This document shows, in pieces, positions 1 to 7,630 of a stretch of DNA of 64,000 bases. How positions within the stretch are numbered: the stretch's first letter is position 1; the number at the start of each line of letters is the position of its first letter. The translations under genes were made by a program, and so were the position numbers. Origin of the DNA: Caulobacter segnis (GTDB taxonomy: Bacteria; Pseudomonadota; Alphaproteobacteria; Caulobacterales; Caulobacteraceae); NCBI RefSeq assembly GCF_019931575.1, contig NZ_CP082923.1, positions 806,001 through 870,000 on the forward strand, in the 5' to 3' direction. Below the pieces are notes generated by a model that saw nothing but the letters and a program-made list of their open reading frames with translations, had not been told where the DNA came from and did not search any database.

Positions 1-609
1 CTTGCGGATCGTCTCCAGGTGCTCTTCCCAGATCGGGATGGCGGCTGCGTCCGGCGACCAGTAGGGGTTCTGCTCGGTTTGCGCCCAGTCCCAGTTGTCG
101 CGGTTGATCTTGTGCGGGCCGATCTGCACCAGGGCGGCTCGGATCGTCACGCCGGGGATCACCAGCCGCGCCACGGCGCCGGCCGCTACCCGCGCGGCCG
201 TCTCGCGCGCCGAGCTGCGGCCGCCGCCGCGATAGTCGCGGACGCCATACTTGGCGAAATAGGGATAGTCGGCGTGGCCGGGGCGGAAGGCCTGGGCGAT
301 CTCGCCGTAGTCCTTGGACCGCTGGTCAGTGTTCTCGATCATCAGGCTGATCGGCGTGCCGGTCGTGCGCTGGCCATTCGAGCGCTCGTCCTCGAACACG
401 CCCGACAGGATCTTCACCGCGTCCGGCTCCTGGCGCTGGGTGACGAACTTGCCCTGGCCGGGGCGGCGCTTGTCGAGGAAGCCCTGGATCATCTCGGCCG
501 TCAGGGCGATGCCCGGCGGCACGCCGTCGACGACGCAGCCGAGCGCCGGGCCGTGGCTTTCGCCCCAGGTGGTGACGCGGAACAGGTGACCGAAGGTGTT
601 GTGCGACAT
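1..609 (-). CDS. aroC: chorismate synthase, 5' part only
   Basis: Chorismate synthase makes chorismate from EPSP, the last shared step to aromatic amino acids and folate, using reduced FMN in the cytoplasm. Only the first 203 residues are present; the frame is open to the window edge, so the C-terminal part (families are about 360 residues) lies outside. The start [20 protein letters not shown] is the classic N-terminal signature, with a conserved [10 protein letters not shown] at about 25-33 and the [18 protein letters not shown] signature at 131-148. No operon partner is visible upstream. Family identity is clear by recognition; the truncation is an effect of the window, not of the gene. 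Confidence 0.96.
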   Translation of the reverse strand, partial: MSHNTFGHLFRVTTWGESHGPALGCVVDGVPPGIALTAEMIQGFLDKRRPGQGKFVTQRQEPDAVKILSGVFEDERSNGQRTTGTPISLMIENTDQRSKDYGEIAQAFRPGHADYPYFAKYGVRDYRGGGRSSARETAARVAAGAVARLVIPGVTIRAALVQIGPHKINRDNWDWAQTEQNPYWSPDAAAIPIWEEHLETIRK

Positions 610-686
610 GGGCCGGCTTCTAGCGGAAACGGGGCCGGGTCGCAAAAGGGGAACGGTTATTGCGCCAGGGCGGCGGCAGGATGAAG

Positions 687-708
687 AACCTCCCCCGAAG
701 GGGAGGTT
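687..708 (-). terminator. GC-rich hairpin downstream of the small secreted protein
   Basis: AACCTCCCC and GGGGAGGTT form a 9-bp perfect stem with a short CCGAA-type loop. It lies 26 bases past the stop codon of the small secreted protein gene and also beyond the start of aroC. No T-run follows, so intrinsic termination is only possible, not shown. Confidence 0.4.
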
Positions 709-733
709 CCCGGAAGCGTACGCCCAACGGCCC

Positions 734-964
734 CTATTCGCAGGGGAAGGTCTCGGTCACGTAGTAGGGCGTCTTCACGCCCCAATAGAGGTTCGTGTAG
801 CCGTTGCAGTACCGGGTCTCGGCCCCCACCTCGGTGGTGTACGAGGCGTCATCGTAATAGGTGCGGTCCCACCCGAACGGCGGGGCCGACAGGGCCGCGG
901 CCGGAAGGAAGCTCAGGGCGACGGAGCCGACCAGAGCGATCGTCGTGGCAAGTTTGCGGATCAT
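734..964 (-). CDS. small secreted protein, DUF6289-like
   Basis: This encodes a 76-residue protein of unknown function, predicted to be exported. Residues 1-28 look like a signal peptide ([13 protein letters not shown]... ending near ALSA). The mature part is only about 48 residues and has two cysteines, in [11 protein letters not shown] and at the C-terminus (TFPCE), which could pair. The Y-D-x-A...T-x-VG...C-x-G...W-G...T-P-Y-Y pattern resembles the small DUF6289 proteins of Caulobacter and Xanthomonas relatives; I recall this family rather than having searched it. An in-frame upstream start 15 codons earlier exists but would bury the signal peptide, so the MIRKLA start is preferred. Confidence 0.6.
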   Translation of the reverse strand: MIRKLATTIALVGSVALSFLPAAALSAPPFGWDRTYYDDASYTTEVGAETRYCNGYTNLYWGVKTPYYVTETFPCE

Positions 965-1084
965 CACAGTCTCCACGTGGACGAGGCTGCGGGAGGTCAT
1001 CTCCCACACAACTTGAGACTGTATTAAACTGCGTCGGGCGTCACGCCCTAAGATTGAAAATGACGATTACTCGCGTGTAGTCGC

Positions 1085-2437
1085 TCAGCTTGCCCGCACC
1101 TTCGCCGCATCAGCCAGATAGAGCTCCAGGTTCGTCCACCCGTCCTTGCCCACGACCGCCCCGTCAGGCTTTCTCGGATCCAGCCCGTGAGCCTTCTCCC
1201 AGGCGTCGGGCATGCCGTCGCCGTCAGAGTCCCTGGCCGCCTTGCCCTCCGGCAGGACCGGCCAGCCGCCGACGTCGGCCTGGGTGTCGATCACCTTGCC
1301 CTGTCGCGTCTTCACGCCGTCCAGGATCCGCCGGTCCACGGGATCGCGCCACACCGAGGCGCCGGCGTCGGCCAGGACGCGCTCATAGGTCTTGTCGGCT
1401 GGTTCGGGCGTCACCGCGCCCACGTCCAGCGGCGCGGACAGGCGATAGCCGGCCGGCTCGGGAATGGTGAAGGTCACCAGGCTCCAGGGATCGGCCGGAA
1501 CCGCGCCGGCCATGCTGTTGCCGGCGAACCAGGCCTTGGCCAGGCTGTTGCTCTCCTGGAAAGCGACGTTCTTTCCCGAGTTCGGGCCCGGGACATAGGC
1601 GTTGTCGACGAAGTTGTACGCCGCCAGGGCCGCCTTGTCGGCGTCGTAGCCGGCATGGCCCTTGCCCCAGTTGTAGAAGACGTTCGAGCGGAAATCGAAG
1701 AACGCCCCGACCGGGTCCTTGTCCGGGCCCTCGTAGTTGCCCGGGCGCGGCATGCGGGCCATATGGTTGGCCCACAGATTGTGGTGGAAGCTGATCTTGC
1801 TGCCGTCGCCGCCGCGCACCAGGCTGCCGTAGCCGTGGTCGCCCTTGACGTGGATCGAGTGGGCCAGGCTCTCGGCGATGATCGACCACTGGACGGTCAG
1901 ATCATAGAAGCCCTGACCAGGCCGGTCGTAGCGGGCCGAGGCCGACAGGGTCTCGTCAACCGACCAGCTGGCCGAGACGTGGTCCAGGATGATCCGCCGG
2001 CCGCCCGAGATCCAGATCGCGTCGCCCTCGACCTTGCTCTCCGCGCCCAGGCGCGAGCGGATGAAGCGGATGATCACGTCGTCGGCGCTGATGACGAAGG
2101 TCTGGTCGCGCAGGGTGATCCCGCCGCCCGGCGCGGTCTGGCCGGCGATGGTGATCTGGCCGTTGCTGATCTTCAACTCGCGCTTCAGCTGGATGGTGCC
2201 GGCGACGTCGAAGACGACCGTGCGCGGGCCCTTGGCCTCGATCGCGGCGCGCAAGCTGCCGGGGCCGTCGTCGTCCAGGTTGGTGACCCGCAACACCGCG
2301 CCGCCTCGGCCGCCCGCGCTGAACCGGCCCGCGCCCTCGGCGCCGGGGAAGGCCAGGACGTCGCCCGCCAGGGCCGAGCCGGCCGCGAGCGTCAGGGCGA
2401 GCGCGCCGACGGCGGCGCTGAGGTGGCGAGCAAGCAT
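1085..2437 (-). CDS. secreted pectate lyase-like beta-helix protein
   Basis: This 450-residue protein resembles pectate lyases that cleave pectic polygalacturonate by beta-elimination. Residues 1-24 form a signal peptide ending SALA. The early FPGAEGAG segment and the ITIAGQTAPGGGITLRD stretch, followed by DDVIIRFIRSRLG and ILDHVSASWSVDE, are typical of right-handed parallel beta-helix pectate lyases. Near the C-terminus (about 403-421) DSDGDGMPDAWEKAHGLDP is a calcium-binding, thrombospondin-3-like repeat often found in secreted carbohydrate enzymes. It stands alone on the minus strand, 98 bases downstream of the M56 peptidase stop, with no sugar transporter beside it. Substrate specificity is inferred; the fold assignment is firmer. 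Confidence 0.8.
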   Translation of the reverse strand: MLARHLSAAVGALALTLAAGSALAGDVLAFPGAEGAGRFSAGGRGGAVLRVTNLDDDGPGSLRAAIEAKGPRTVVFDVAGTIQLKRELKISNGQITIAGQTAPGGGITLRDQTFVISADDVIIRFIRSRLGAESKVEGDAIWISGGRRIILDHVSASWSVDETLSASARYDRPGQGFYDLTVQWSIIAESLAHSIHVKGDHGYGSLVRGGDGSKISFHHNLWANHMARMPRPGNYEGPDKDPVGAFFDFRSNVFYNWGKGHAGYDADKAALAAYNFVDNAYVPGPNSGKNVAFQESNSLAKAWFAGNSMAGAVPADPWSLVTFTIPEPAGYRLSAPLDVGAVTPEPADKTYERVLADAGASVWRDPVDRRILDGVKTRQGKVIDTQADVGGWPVLPEGKAARDSDGDGMPDAWEKAHGLDPRKPDGAVVGKDGWTNLELYLADAAKVRAS

Positions 2438-2535
2438 GGTCCGTCCCCGAAAGCGACGATGGGATGCTTGGTCCCGCCGTCTGGTCAGGGGCGAAAATGC
2501 AGAGGTGAACCGGCTTTGTCCACCGGTGTCATAGG

Positions 2536-3867
2536 CTACATGACGACGTTCAGCGTCACGCGGGATCGGTCGCCCACCATCGTGTTGACCACTTCCAGCT
2601 GCTTGATCGCCCCGTCCGGCAGGGCTGTGGCGTCGAAGCCCGCCGGCGGGGCCTCGCCGTTGACCAGCACGGTGGTCTCGGGCGGACGCAGGCGGCCGCG
2701 GATCTTGACGTGGCCGTGATAGGTCGAGACCTGGCCGTCGGGGATCTTCAGGCGGCCCTTGACGATCTCGGCGTTGGTGACCCGGACGTAGTCCGAGCGG
2801 ATGTCGATGTATTGGCCATTCTGGTCGGAGGTGATCACCGTCCGGCTGCGGCTTTGGGTCTCGCCCTGCTGGGCCAGGGCGATCGAGCCGACGGTGGCGG
2901 CGGCCACGGCCAGCATGCCGGCCAGGGTCAGGGTGGCGCGGCGCGCGAAGCTGGCCGGGGCGCGGGGATCGGTGATGGCTTGCAGGCGCATGAGGGTCGG
3001 TCTCCTTCCCTTGCCGGTGAAGGCCGGGTGCAGGGCGGGCGCGGCGCGGGTGCGCAGCACGTCGATCAGGGTCTCGGCGTAGTGGCGGCGCACCGCCGGC
3101 CCGGCGTTCTCCAGGGCCAGGGCGTCGGCCAGCTCTTCCCGAGCGGCGGCCGCGCGAGCCCGAAGCGCGGCGTAGGGCGGGACCATCCAGAACAGGCCGC
3201 CCAGCAGGTGCTCGGCCAGCAATCGCCAGTTGTCGCCGCGCTTCAGGTGGGCCAGTTCGTGGGCGCAGATCGGAACCAGGCGCGGGACGTCCAGACGCGC
3301 GACCAGGTCGGCGGGCAGCAGGATGACCGGCGTGGCCAGGCCCGCCAGCAGCGGCTGGTCGATGGCGTCGCTGACCTTCACCTCGGGCCGGCCGGTGTCC
3401 ATGCGGCGGGCGGCGGCGCGGACGGCCAGGGCCAGCTCCTGCGAGACCGGACGGGCCTCGCGGACGATGCGCTTCAGCTTGGCGCGGCCCAGGATCTGGC
3501 GCGTCGCCGCGACCGCCAGGCCGCCCAGCGCGCCCAGGATCAGCACGCCGCCCAGGGTCTCGACGCCGTTGAAGCCCGACAGCGCCCGCACCGAGGCTTC
3601 GTTCATCGCCGCGCCGGCCGAGGCGACGGCCTTGGAGGTCAGCGCCGCCTGATAGACAGGGGCGGTGGTCTCCTCGGGCAGGGCCGAGGCGCCGACCATC
3701 AGGGCCAGGACCGCGGGCGGCAGGGCGATGGCCCGGCTCCAGGCGCGCGCCCGGGGTTCGGGATCGCCGGTCAGCCGATCGGCCGTCTTGCCCAGCGCCC
3801 AGCCCAGGCCGCTGGCGGGCCAGGCGGCGACGAGGGCGAGGGCGGCGGACGCGAACAGAGGGTGCAT
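2536..3867 (-). CDS. M56 family membrane metallopeptidase (BlaR1-like), copy 1
   Basis: This 443-residue membrane protein belongs to the BlaR1/MecR1 family of zinc proteases that sense a signal and trigger loss of a BlaI-type repressor. HELAH at about 203-207 supplies the zinc-binding and catalytic residues, and a downstream glutamate in AAREELADA is the likely third ligand. Hydrophobic segments occur near 45-62, 105-122 and 313-333. Instead of the penicillin-binding sensor domain of true BlaR1, the C-terminal ~110 residues hold an unrecognised region. It starts 14 bases after the stop of the second M56 gene, and both proteins begin alike (MHPL-ASxA), so this is a tandem duplication within one operon headed by blaI. 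Confidence 0.82.
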   Translation of the reverse strand: MHPLFASAALALVAAWPASGLGWALGKTADRLTGDPEPRARAWSRAIALPPAVLALMVGASALPEETTAPVYQAALTSKAVASAGAAMNEASVRALSGFNGVETLGGVLILGALGGLAVAATRQILGRAKLKRIVREARPVSQELALAVRAAARRMDTGRPEVKVSDAIDQPLLAGLATPVILLPADLVARLDVPRLVPICAHELAHLKRGDNWRLLAEHLLGGLFWMVPPYAALRARAAAAREELADALALENAGPAVRRHYAETLIDVLRTRAAPALHPAFTGKGRRPTLMRLQAITDPRAPASFARRATLTLAGMLAVAAATVGSIALAQQGETQSRSRTVITSDQNGQYIDIRSDYVRVTNAEIVKGRLKIPDGQVSTYHGHVKIRGRLRPPETTVLVNGEAPPAGFDATALPDGAIKQLEVVNTMVGDRSRVTLNVVM

Positions 3868-3881
3868 GGTCTCCTCCTGCT

Positions 3882-5483
3882 CTAGCGGGACCAGGGATCG
3901 TTGCGTTCGTTGGTGATCGTGACGCCGACGCTGGTCCTGGACGTGGATGTCGCGCGACTCCTCGCCGACGGATCGAGGACCTTGATCCGTCGGGACAGAT
4001 CCTCGCCGGCGTTGGCGGGTACGGTGATCCGGACAGTGTTCTGGACGTCGGTGCGGACCACGATCGACGGCTCGGCCGCGGCCCGCGCGTCGAAACGGGG
4101 CTGCGGGTTCGGGGTAGGCTGCGGGTTGGGCCGTGGATCAGGCTGCGGGCGCGGATCGGGTCGCGGCGACAGCGAGCCCATGGCCGCCATTGGGGCCGCC
4201 ATCGGGGCCGGCGCGGGCGGCGAGACGGGGGCGGGGCCGGCCATCGGCGCGGGCGGCGCCGGCGGGGCGGGTGACGTGACGCTGGCGACGGCGTCGACCG
4301 GTTCGGCGGCGGGAGCGGCCTGGGCCTGCATCGGCGCGGCCTCGGCGGCCGGGGTCGCGTCCTCCGCCATTGCGCGAACGGTCGTGGCGTCGGCGGCGTC
4401 CTGGGCGGCGACGGCGCGGGTCGCCTCGGACGCCTGGCGGACCTGCTCGACCTCGGCCGAGGCGGCTTCGGGCGGCGCCAGGCGGCGGGCCTGGTCGGCC
4501 AGGGCCAGCGAGCCGGCGCCGGTGGCCGCCGTCAGCACGCCGCCCAGGGCGACGGCCAGTCCGACGCGGACCGCCGAGACGCCGCCGCCCGGCCGCAGGA
4601 TGGCCGACAGGCGCATGCCGACCAGGCCGCGATCGCGACCGGTGAAGGCCGACTCGAAGGTGGGCGAGGGCGCGGCGCTCATCCGCAGGGCCTCGACCAG
4701 CACGCGGGCGTAGTCGCGGCGGACCTCGGGCGCGGCGCCGTCCAGGGCGGTCAGGTCGCAGACCGCCTCGCGGGCGGCCAGCATGCGGCCGCGCAGGGCG
4801 CCGACCGGCGGGGTCAGCCAGAACAGGCCGGCCAGGGCCTCCTCGGCCGGGATCCGCCAGTTGTCGCCCCGGCGCAGGTGGGCCAGCTCGTGGCCGCAGA
4901 TCAGCGCCAGGCGCTGGGTGTCGGTCGTCTCGACCAGGGCCTTGGGCAGCAGGATCGTCGGTCGACGCGCGCCGGCCAGCAGCGGCGCGGCGATCTCGGC
5001 GCTGATCCGCACGCCGGGGACCTTCACGCCCAGGCGCGCGGCGCGCTGGCGGACGGCCTCGACCAGGCTGGCGTCCTGGCAGGGTTCGGCCTGGGCGCGG
5101 ATGGCCGCCAGGCGACGGCGGCCCCGCTCCAGGCGCCAGCCGCGCGCCAGCAGGCCAGCGCTCGACAGGACGACGAGGCTCCAGGCCAGCCGGTCGGCCA
5201 GCTCGGCTTCGGGCGTCCAGGCCGGGGCGGCGGCCGTGACGCGCGTCGCCGCGACGACGGGCGGCGCCACGGCGGCGGGCGCCGCCGGCCTCGGCGCGAA
5301 GGTCAGGGCCACGGTCGCGGCCAGGGCGCCGGCGGGCAGGGCGTAGGCCAGGCTCCAGGCGGCGGCGCGCGGGCGCGGATCGTCGGTCAGGCGTTCGACC
5401 AGGCGGCCCAGGCCCAGGCCCAGGACGCCGACGGGCCAGGCGGCGACCAGGCCCATGGCGGTGGAAGCGAGCAGAGGATGCAT
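3882..5483 (-). CDS. M56 family membrane metallopeptidase (BlaR1-like), copy 2
   Basis: This 533-residue protein is a paralogue of the downstream M56 peptidase. HELAH lies at about 198-202, followed by the same RRGDNWR segment and a GLFWLTPP region. Past the last membrane helix (about 308-330) comes a long alanine- and proline-rich stretch, including repeated Arg-Pro-Asp/Asn-Pro units near residues 440-465, then a short C-terminal domain. This tail may span periplasm or act as a sensor; I do not recognise it, and no penicillin-binding domain is visible. The ATG at 5483 shares its A with the TGA stop of the BlaI gene, which indicates translational coupling; a GTG one codon earlier is also possible. 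Confidence 0.82.
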   Translation of the reverse strand: MHPLLASTAMGLVAAWPVGVLGLGLGRLVERLTDDPRPRAAAWSLAYALPAGALAATVALTFAPRPAAPAAVAPPVVAATRVTAAAPAWTPEAELADRLAWSLVVLSSAGLLARGWRLERGRRRLAAIRAQAEPCQDASLVEAVRQRAARLGVKVPGVRISAEIAAPLLAGARRPTILLPKALVETTDTQRLALICGHELAHLRRGDNWRIPAEEALAGLFWLTPPVGALRGRMLAAREAVCDLTALDGAAPEVRRDYARVLVEALRMSAAPSPTFESAFTGRDRGLVGMRLSAILRPGGGVSAVRVGLAVALGGVLTAATGAGSLALADQARRLAPPEAASAEVEQVRQASEATRAVAAQDAADATTVRAMAEDATPAAEAAPMQAQAAPAAEPVDAVASVTSPAPPAPPAPMAGPAPVSPPAPAPMAAPMAAMGSLSPRPDPRPQPDPRPNPQPTPNPQPRFDARAAAEPSIVVRTDVQNTVRITVPANAGEDLSRRIKVLDPSARSRATSTSRTSVGVTITNERNDPWSR

Positions 5484-5854
5484 CACTCGGCGTCCTTCTT
5501 GCTGGTGTTGAGCAGGGTCTCCAGTTCCTGGATCTCGGTCTCCGACAGGATCTGGCTGCCGGCGAAGGCCGAGGCCGGCAGGCGGCCGTCGATCTCCAGG
5601 AGGCCGCGCAGGCGGTTCAGCACCCCGCCGATCACGTCGACCTTGCCCTTGTGCGCCTCGTAGACCGCCAGGCCGTGCACCGAGCGGCGCACCAGCAGGC
5701 CCTTGGCCACCATCCGCTCCAGCACGGTGCGGGTGGTCGAGGCGCTCCAGCCCAGTTCGGGCTCGATCAGACCCTGCGCCTCCCGGGCGCTCATCGCGCC
5801 GCCGCGCCAGAAGGCCTTCAGCACTTCCAGTTCCAGGTCGGAGGGTTCGGTCAT
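5483..5854 (-). CDS. BlaI/MecI-family transcriptional repressor
   Basis: This encodes a 123-residue winged-helix repressor of the BlaI/MecI/CopY family. The start MTEPSDLELEVLKAFWRGG and the recognition-helix region GWSASTTRTVLERMVAKGLL are typical of the family, and the length matches. In known systems the partner BlaR1-type protease inactivates the repressor and frees the operon. Here the repressor leads an operon with two M56 proteases, with the stop overlapping the next start. A GAAGG ribosome-binding sequence precedes the chosen ATG; an upstream in-frame start would add 19 poorly conserved residues. Likely targets are three TACA-type boxes just upstream and before the divergent gene. Confidence 0.85.
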   Translation of the reverse strand: MTEPSDLELEVLKAFWRGGAMSAREAQGLIEPELGWSASTTRTVLERMVAKGLLVRRSVHGLAVYEAHKGKVDVIGGVLNRLRGLLEIDGRLPASAFAGSQILSETEIQELETLLNTSKKDAE

Positions 5855-5886
5855 GAGGTGAAGCCTTCGTGATGTCGTGAGTACGC

Positions 5887-5896
5887 TACAAATGTA
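5887..5896. promoter_or_regulatory. BlaI-type operator box 1
   Basis: TACAAATGTA is a palindromic TACA-N2-TGTA element, the core bound by BlaI/MecI repressors. It sits 33 bases upstream of the blaI-like start codon, where it would allow autoregulation. The assignment rests on motif resemblance and position. Confidence 0.65.
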
Positions 5897-5956
5897 ACGA
5901 GGTGGCGTCAAGTGTGATGAACGACGTTCGTCGGTGACAGGCGCGGCATCTTGATT

Positions 5957-5985
5957 TACAAGCGTACGTCAAGATTACAAATGTG
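5957..5985. promoter_or_regulatory. BlaI-type operator boxes 2 and 3
   Basis: TACAAGCGTA (5957-5966) and TACAAATGTG (5976-5985) are two near-copies of the box next to blaI, with starts 19 bases apart, roughly two helical turns. They lie immediately before the divergent membrane-protein gene and overlap its potential GTG start, so they probably make that gene part of the same BlaI-type regulon. Confidence 0.55.
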
Positions 5986-5994
5986 AGTTTACTC

Positions 5995-6477
5995 ATGGCC
6001 ACCGATCAGGTCCGTATCGGCAAGCTGCCCCTCGAAGGTCGCGCGCCAAGTCGTTGGCGCTGGGCGCCGATCGTCCTCGGCTTTGCGGCGCTGATCGGCG
6101 TCGGCGCCGAGGTCACGGCGCGCCATGATCGCGCCGAACGGGCGCGCCGGGATGCGTACTGGCGCGTCGATGGCCCGCCCTGCGCGCCGCTCGACCCTAC
6201 GATCTTCCGAAGCCTTCGCCGCTATCCGCAGGCCACGCCCTACGACGAGATCCTGTATCGGCGGGCCGGCGGGACGATGACCTGCACGCATCTGGTCGAC
6301 CGGATCGGGGGCGAGAAGGTCCGCTACCCGATCTGCAAGTTCAACGCGCCGGACTATCTCGCCGTGTCGCTTGGCGGGCGCGACAGGTTCTACGACCTCA
6401 CGGCCGCGCGCTCGGCCGCCGTCACCGTCATCGGAAACGAAATTCGCTGCGTCGTCATCCCGCCCTTCAGAATGTGA
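5995..6477 (+). CDS. single-pass membrane protein, unknown function
   Basis: I do not recognise this 160-residue protein. One hydrophobic segment, APIVLGFAALIGVGAEV, at about 24-40 follows an arginine/tryptophan-rich N-terminus, suggesting a cytoplasmic N-terminus and a roughly 115-residue periplasmic domain. That domain has four cysteines (near PPCAPL, TMTCTH, YPICKF and IRCVV) that could form two disulfides. The ATG at 5995 is chosen over an in-frame GTG at 5983 because the GTG falls inside a probable operator. It is divergent from the BlaI-M56 operon and shares its boxes, so it may be the effector of that sensing system; this is inference. Confidence 0.55.
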   Translation: MATDQVRIGKLPLEGRAPSRWRWAPIVLGFAALIGVGAEVTARHDRAERARRDAYWRVDGPPCAPLDPTIFRSLRRYPQATPYDEILYRRAGGTMTCTHLVDRIGGEKVRYPICKFNAPDYLAVSLGGRDRFYDLTAARSAAVTVIGNEIRCVVIPPFRM

Positions 6478-6496
6478 TCGGCCTTGCCTTCGCGCC

Positions 6497-6532
6497 ATTT
6501 TCATAGCTAGCTATATAGCGCGCTATGAAAAT
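6497..6532. promoter_or_regulatory. 36-bp palindromic operator before the MarR-GNAT gene
   Basis: Two 18-base arms, ATTTTCATAGCTAGCTAT and ATAGCGCGCTATGAAAAT, are complementary except for two central positions and abut without a spacer. The element ends at the ribosome-binding GGAGG of the next gene, whose start is 12 bases away. MarR-type repressors bind such palindromes, so it is a strong autoregulatory operator candidate. Confidence 0.7.
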
Positions 6533-6544
6533 GGAGGTTCGATC

Positions 6545-7513
6545 ATGGAAGTCGATCTGCTGGCGGGGTTCGGCGTGGGGTTCCTGGGCAGCCGGCTCAA
6601 GCGGCTGGCCGAGCGGATGCAGGCCGACGCGGCCGAGGTGGCGCGGTTCCTGGACCTGCCGGTGCAGCCGGCCCAGATGTCGATGCTGATGACCATCCGC
6701 CTGCACGGCCCGATCACCGTGGGCGAGCTGGCCGAGCGCCTGCAACTGGCCCAGCCCACCATCACCCGGGCCCTGGGCGCGCTGGGCGCGTTCGTCGAGG
6801 CGCGACGGGCGCCGGGCGACGCGCGCTCCAAGTCCCTGGCCCTCACCCCGGCCGGCGAGGCCCTGCTGGTCCGGGTCCAGACAGAGCTGCTGCCTCGCAT
6901 CGAACCGGCCGCCGCCGAGCTGGTTCAGGGCCTGTCCGGCGACTTCATGCAGGGCCTGGCCAAGGTCGAGGCCCGGCTTGCCGAAAGATCGCTGCTGGAG
7001 CGCATCCAGGCCGCCGGCCGCCCGGCTATGTGGGCCCGCGACTTCTCCGACGACCTGGCCGAGACCTTCCACCAGATCAACGCCGAATGGATCGGCGAGA
7101 TGTTCGCCCTGGAGCAGAACGACATCGACCTGCTGTCACGGCCGCGCGAGCTGATCCTGGACAAGGGCGGGGTGGTGCTGTTCGCCGAGACCCCGGAGCT
7201 GGGCGTGGTCGGCACTTGCGCCCTGATGGTCTCCAAGGACGGCTGGGTCGAGCTGACCAAGATGGGGGTGCTGAAGAGCGCGCGCGGCCTCAAGGTCGGC
7301 GAGTTCCTGCTGGCCAAGACCCTGGAGCGCGCCGCCAGCCTGGGCATGGACAAGGTCTATCTGCTGACCAACAAGAAATGCGGCCCGGCCATCCACCTCT
7401 ACGAGAAGCTGGGCTTCGTCCACGACGCCGAGATCATGCAAAAGTTCGGCGCGCGCTACGAGCGCTGCGACGTGGCGATGTCGTATCGGCCGACGCCGCA
7501 GGCCCCCACCTGA
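6545..7513 (+). CDS. MarR-type regulator fused to GNAT acetyltransferase
   Basis: This 322-residue protein joins two modules. Residues 1-150 are a MarR winged helix, with ITVGELAERLQLAQPTITR as the recognition region and a DAR-SKSLALTPAGE wing. Residues about 165-315 are a GNAT acetyltransferase, where RGLKVGEFLL resembles the acetyl-CoA pyrophosphate-binding motif and a conserved HLYEKLGF segment follows. Such fusions are known in bacteria; targets are mostly unknown. GGAGG lies just before the ATG, and a 36-bp palindrome covers the promoter region. An upstream extension of 58 codons through the palindrome is rejected. The gene converges on the aminotransferase gene. Confidence 0.85.
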   Translation: MEVDLLAGFGVGFLGSRLKRLAERMQADAAEVARFLDLPVQPAQMSMLMTIRLHGPITVGELAERLQLAQPTITRALGALGAFVEARRAPGDARSKSLALTPAGEALLVRVQTELLPRIEPAAAELVQGLSGDFMQGLAKVEARLAERSLLERIQAAGRPAMWARDFSDDLAETFHQINAEWIGEMFALEQNDIDLLSRPRELILDKGGVVLFAETPELGVVGTCALMVSKDGWVELTKMGVLKSARGLKVGEFLLAKTLERAASLGMDKVYLLTNKKCGPAIHLYEKLGFVHDAEIMQKFGARYERCDVAMSYRPTPQAPT

Positions 7514-7549
7514 CCGCTTCGCGGTCGTCCGCCCCCAGAGGGGGGCGGA
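7512..7549. terminator. double hairpin between convergent genes
   Basis: GACCGC/GCGGTC forms a hairpin overlapping the stop codon, and TCCGCCCCC/GGGGGCGGA follows directly with a 4-base loop. Further C-rich and G-rich runs continue to about 7605. It separates the convergent MarR-GNAT and aminotransferase genes and could stop transcription both ways, although no clear T-run is present. Confidence 0.45.
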
Positions 7550-7630
7550 AGTTGATCCGCGCCCCTTCTTCCCCCTCCGGGGGAGGAGCGCCGCAGGCGC
7601 GGAGGGGGCAAGCGTGGGTCGAAAGCCGCC

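Noticed and set aside
2536..5854. Classical beta-lactamase induction system (blaR1-blaI-bla)
   Set aside because: No penicillin-binding sensor domain or beta-lactamase gene is visible, so only the regulatory architecture is shared.
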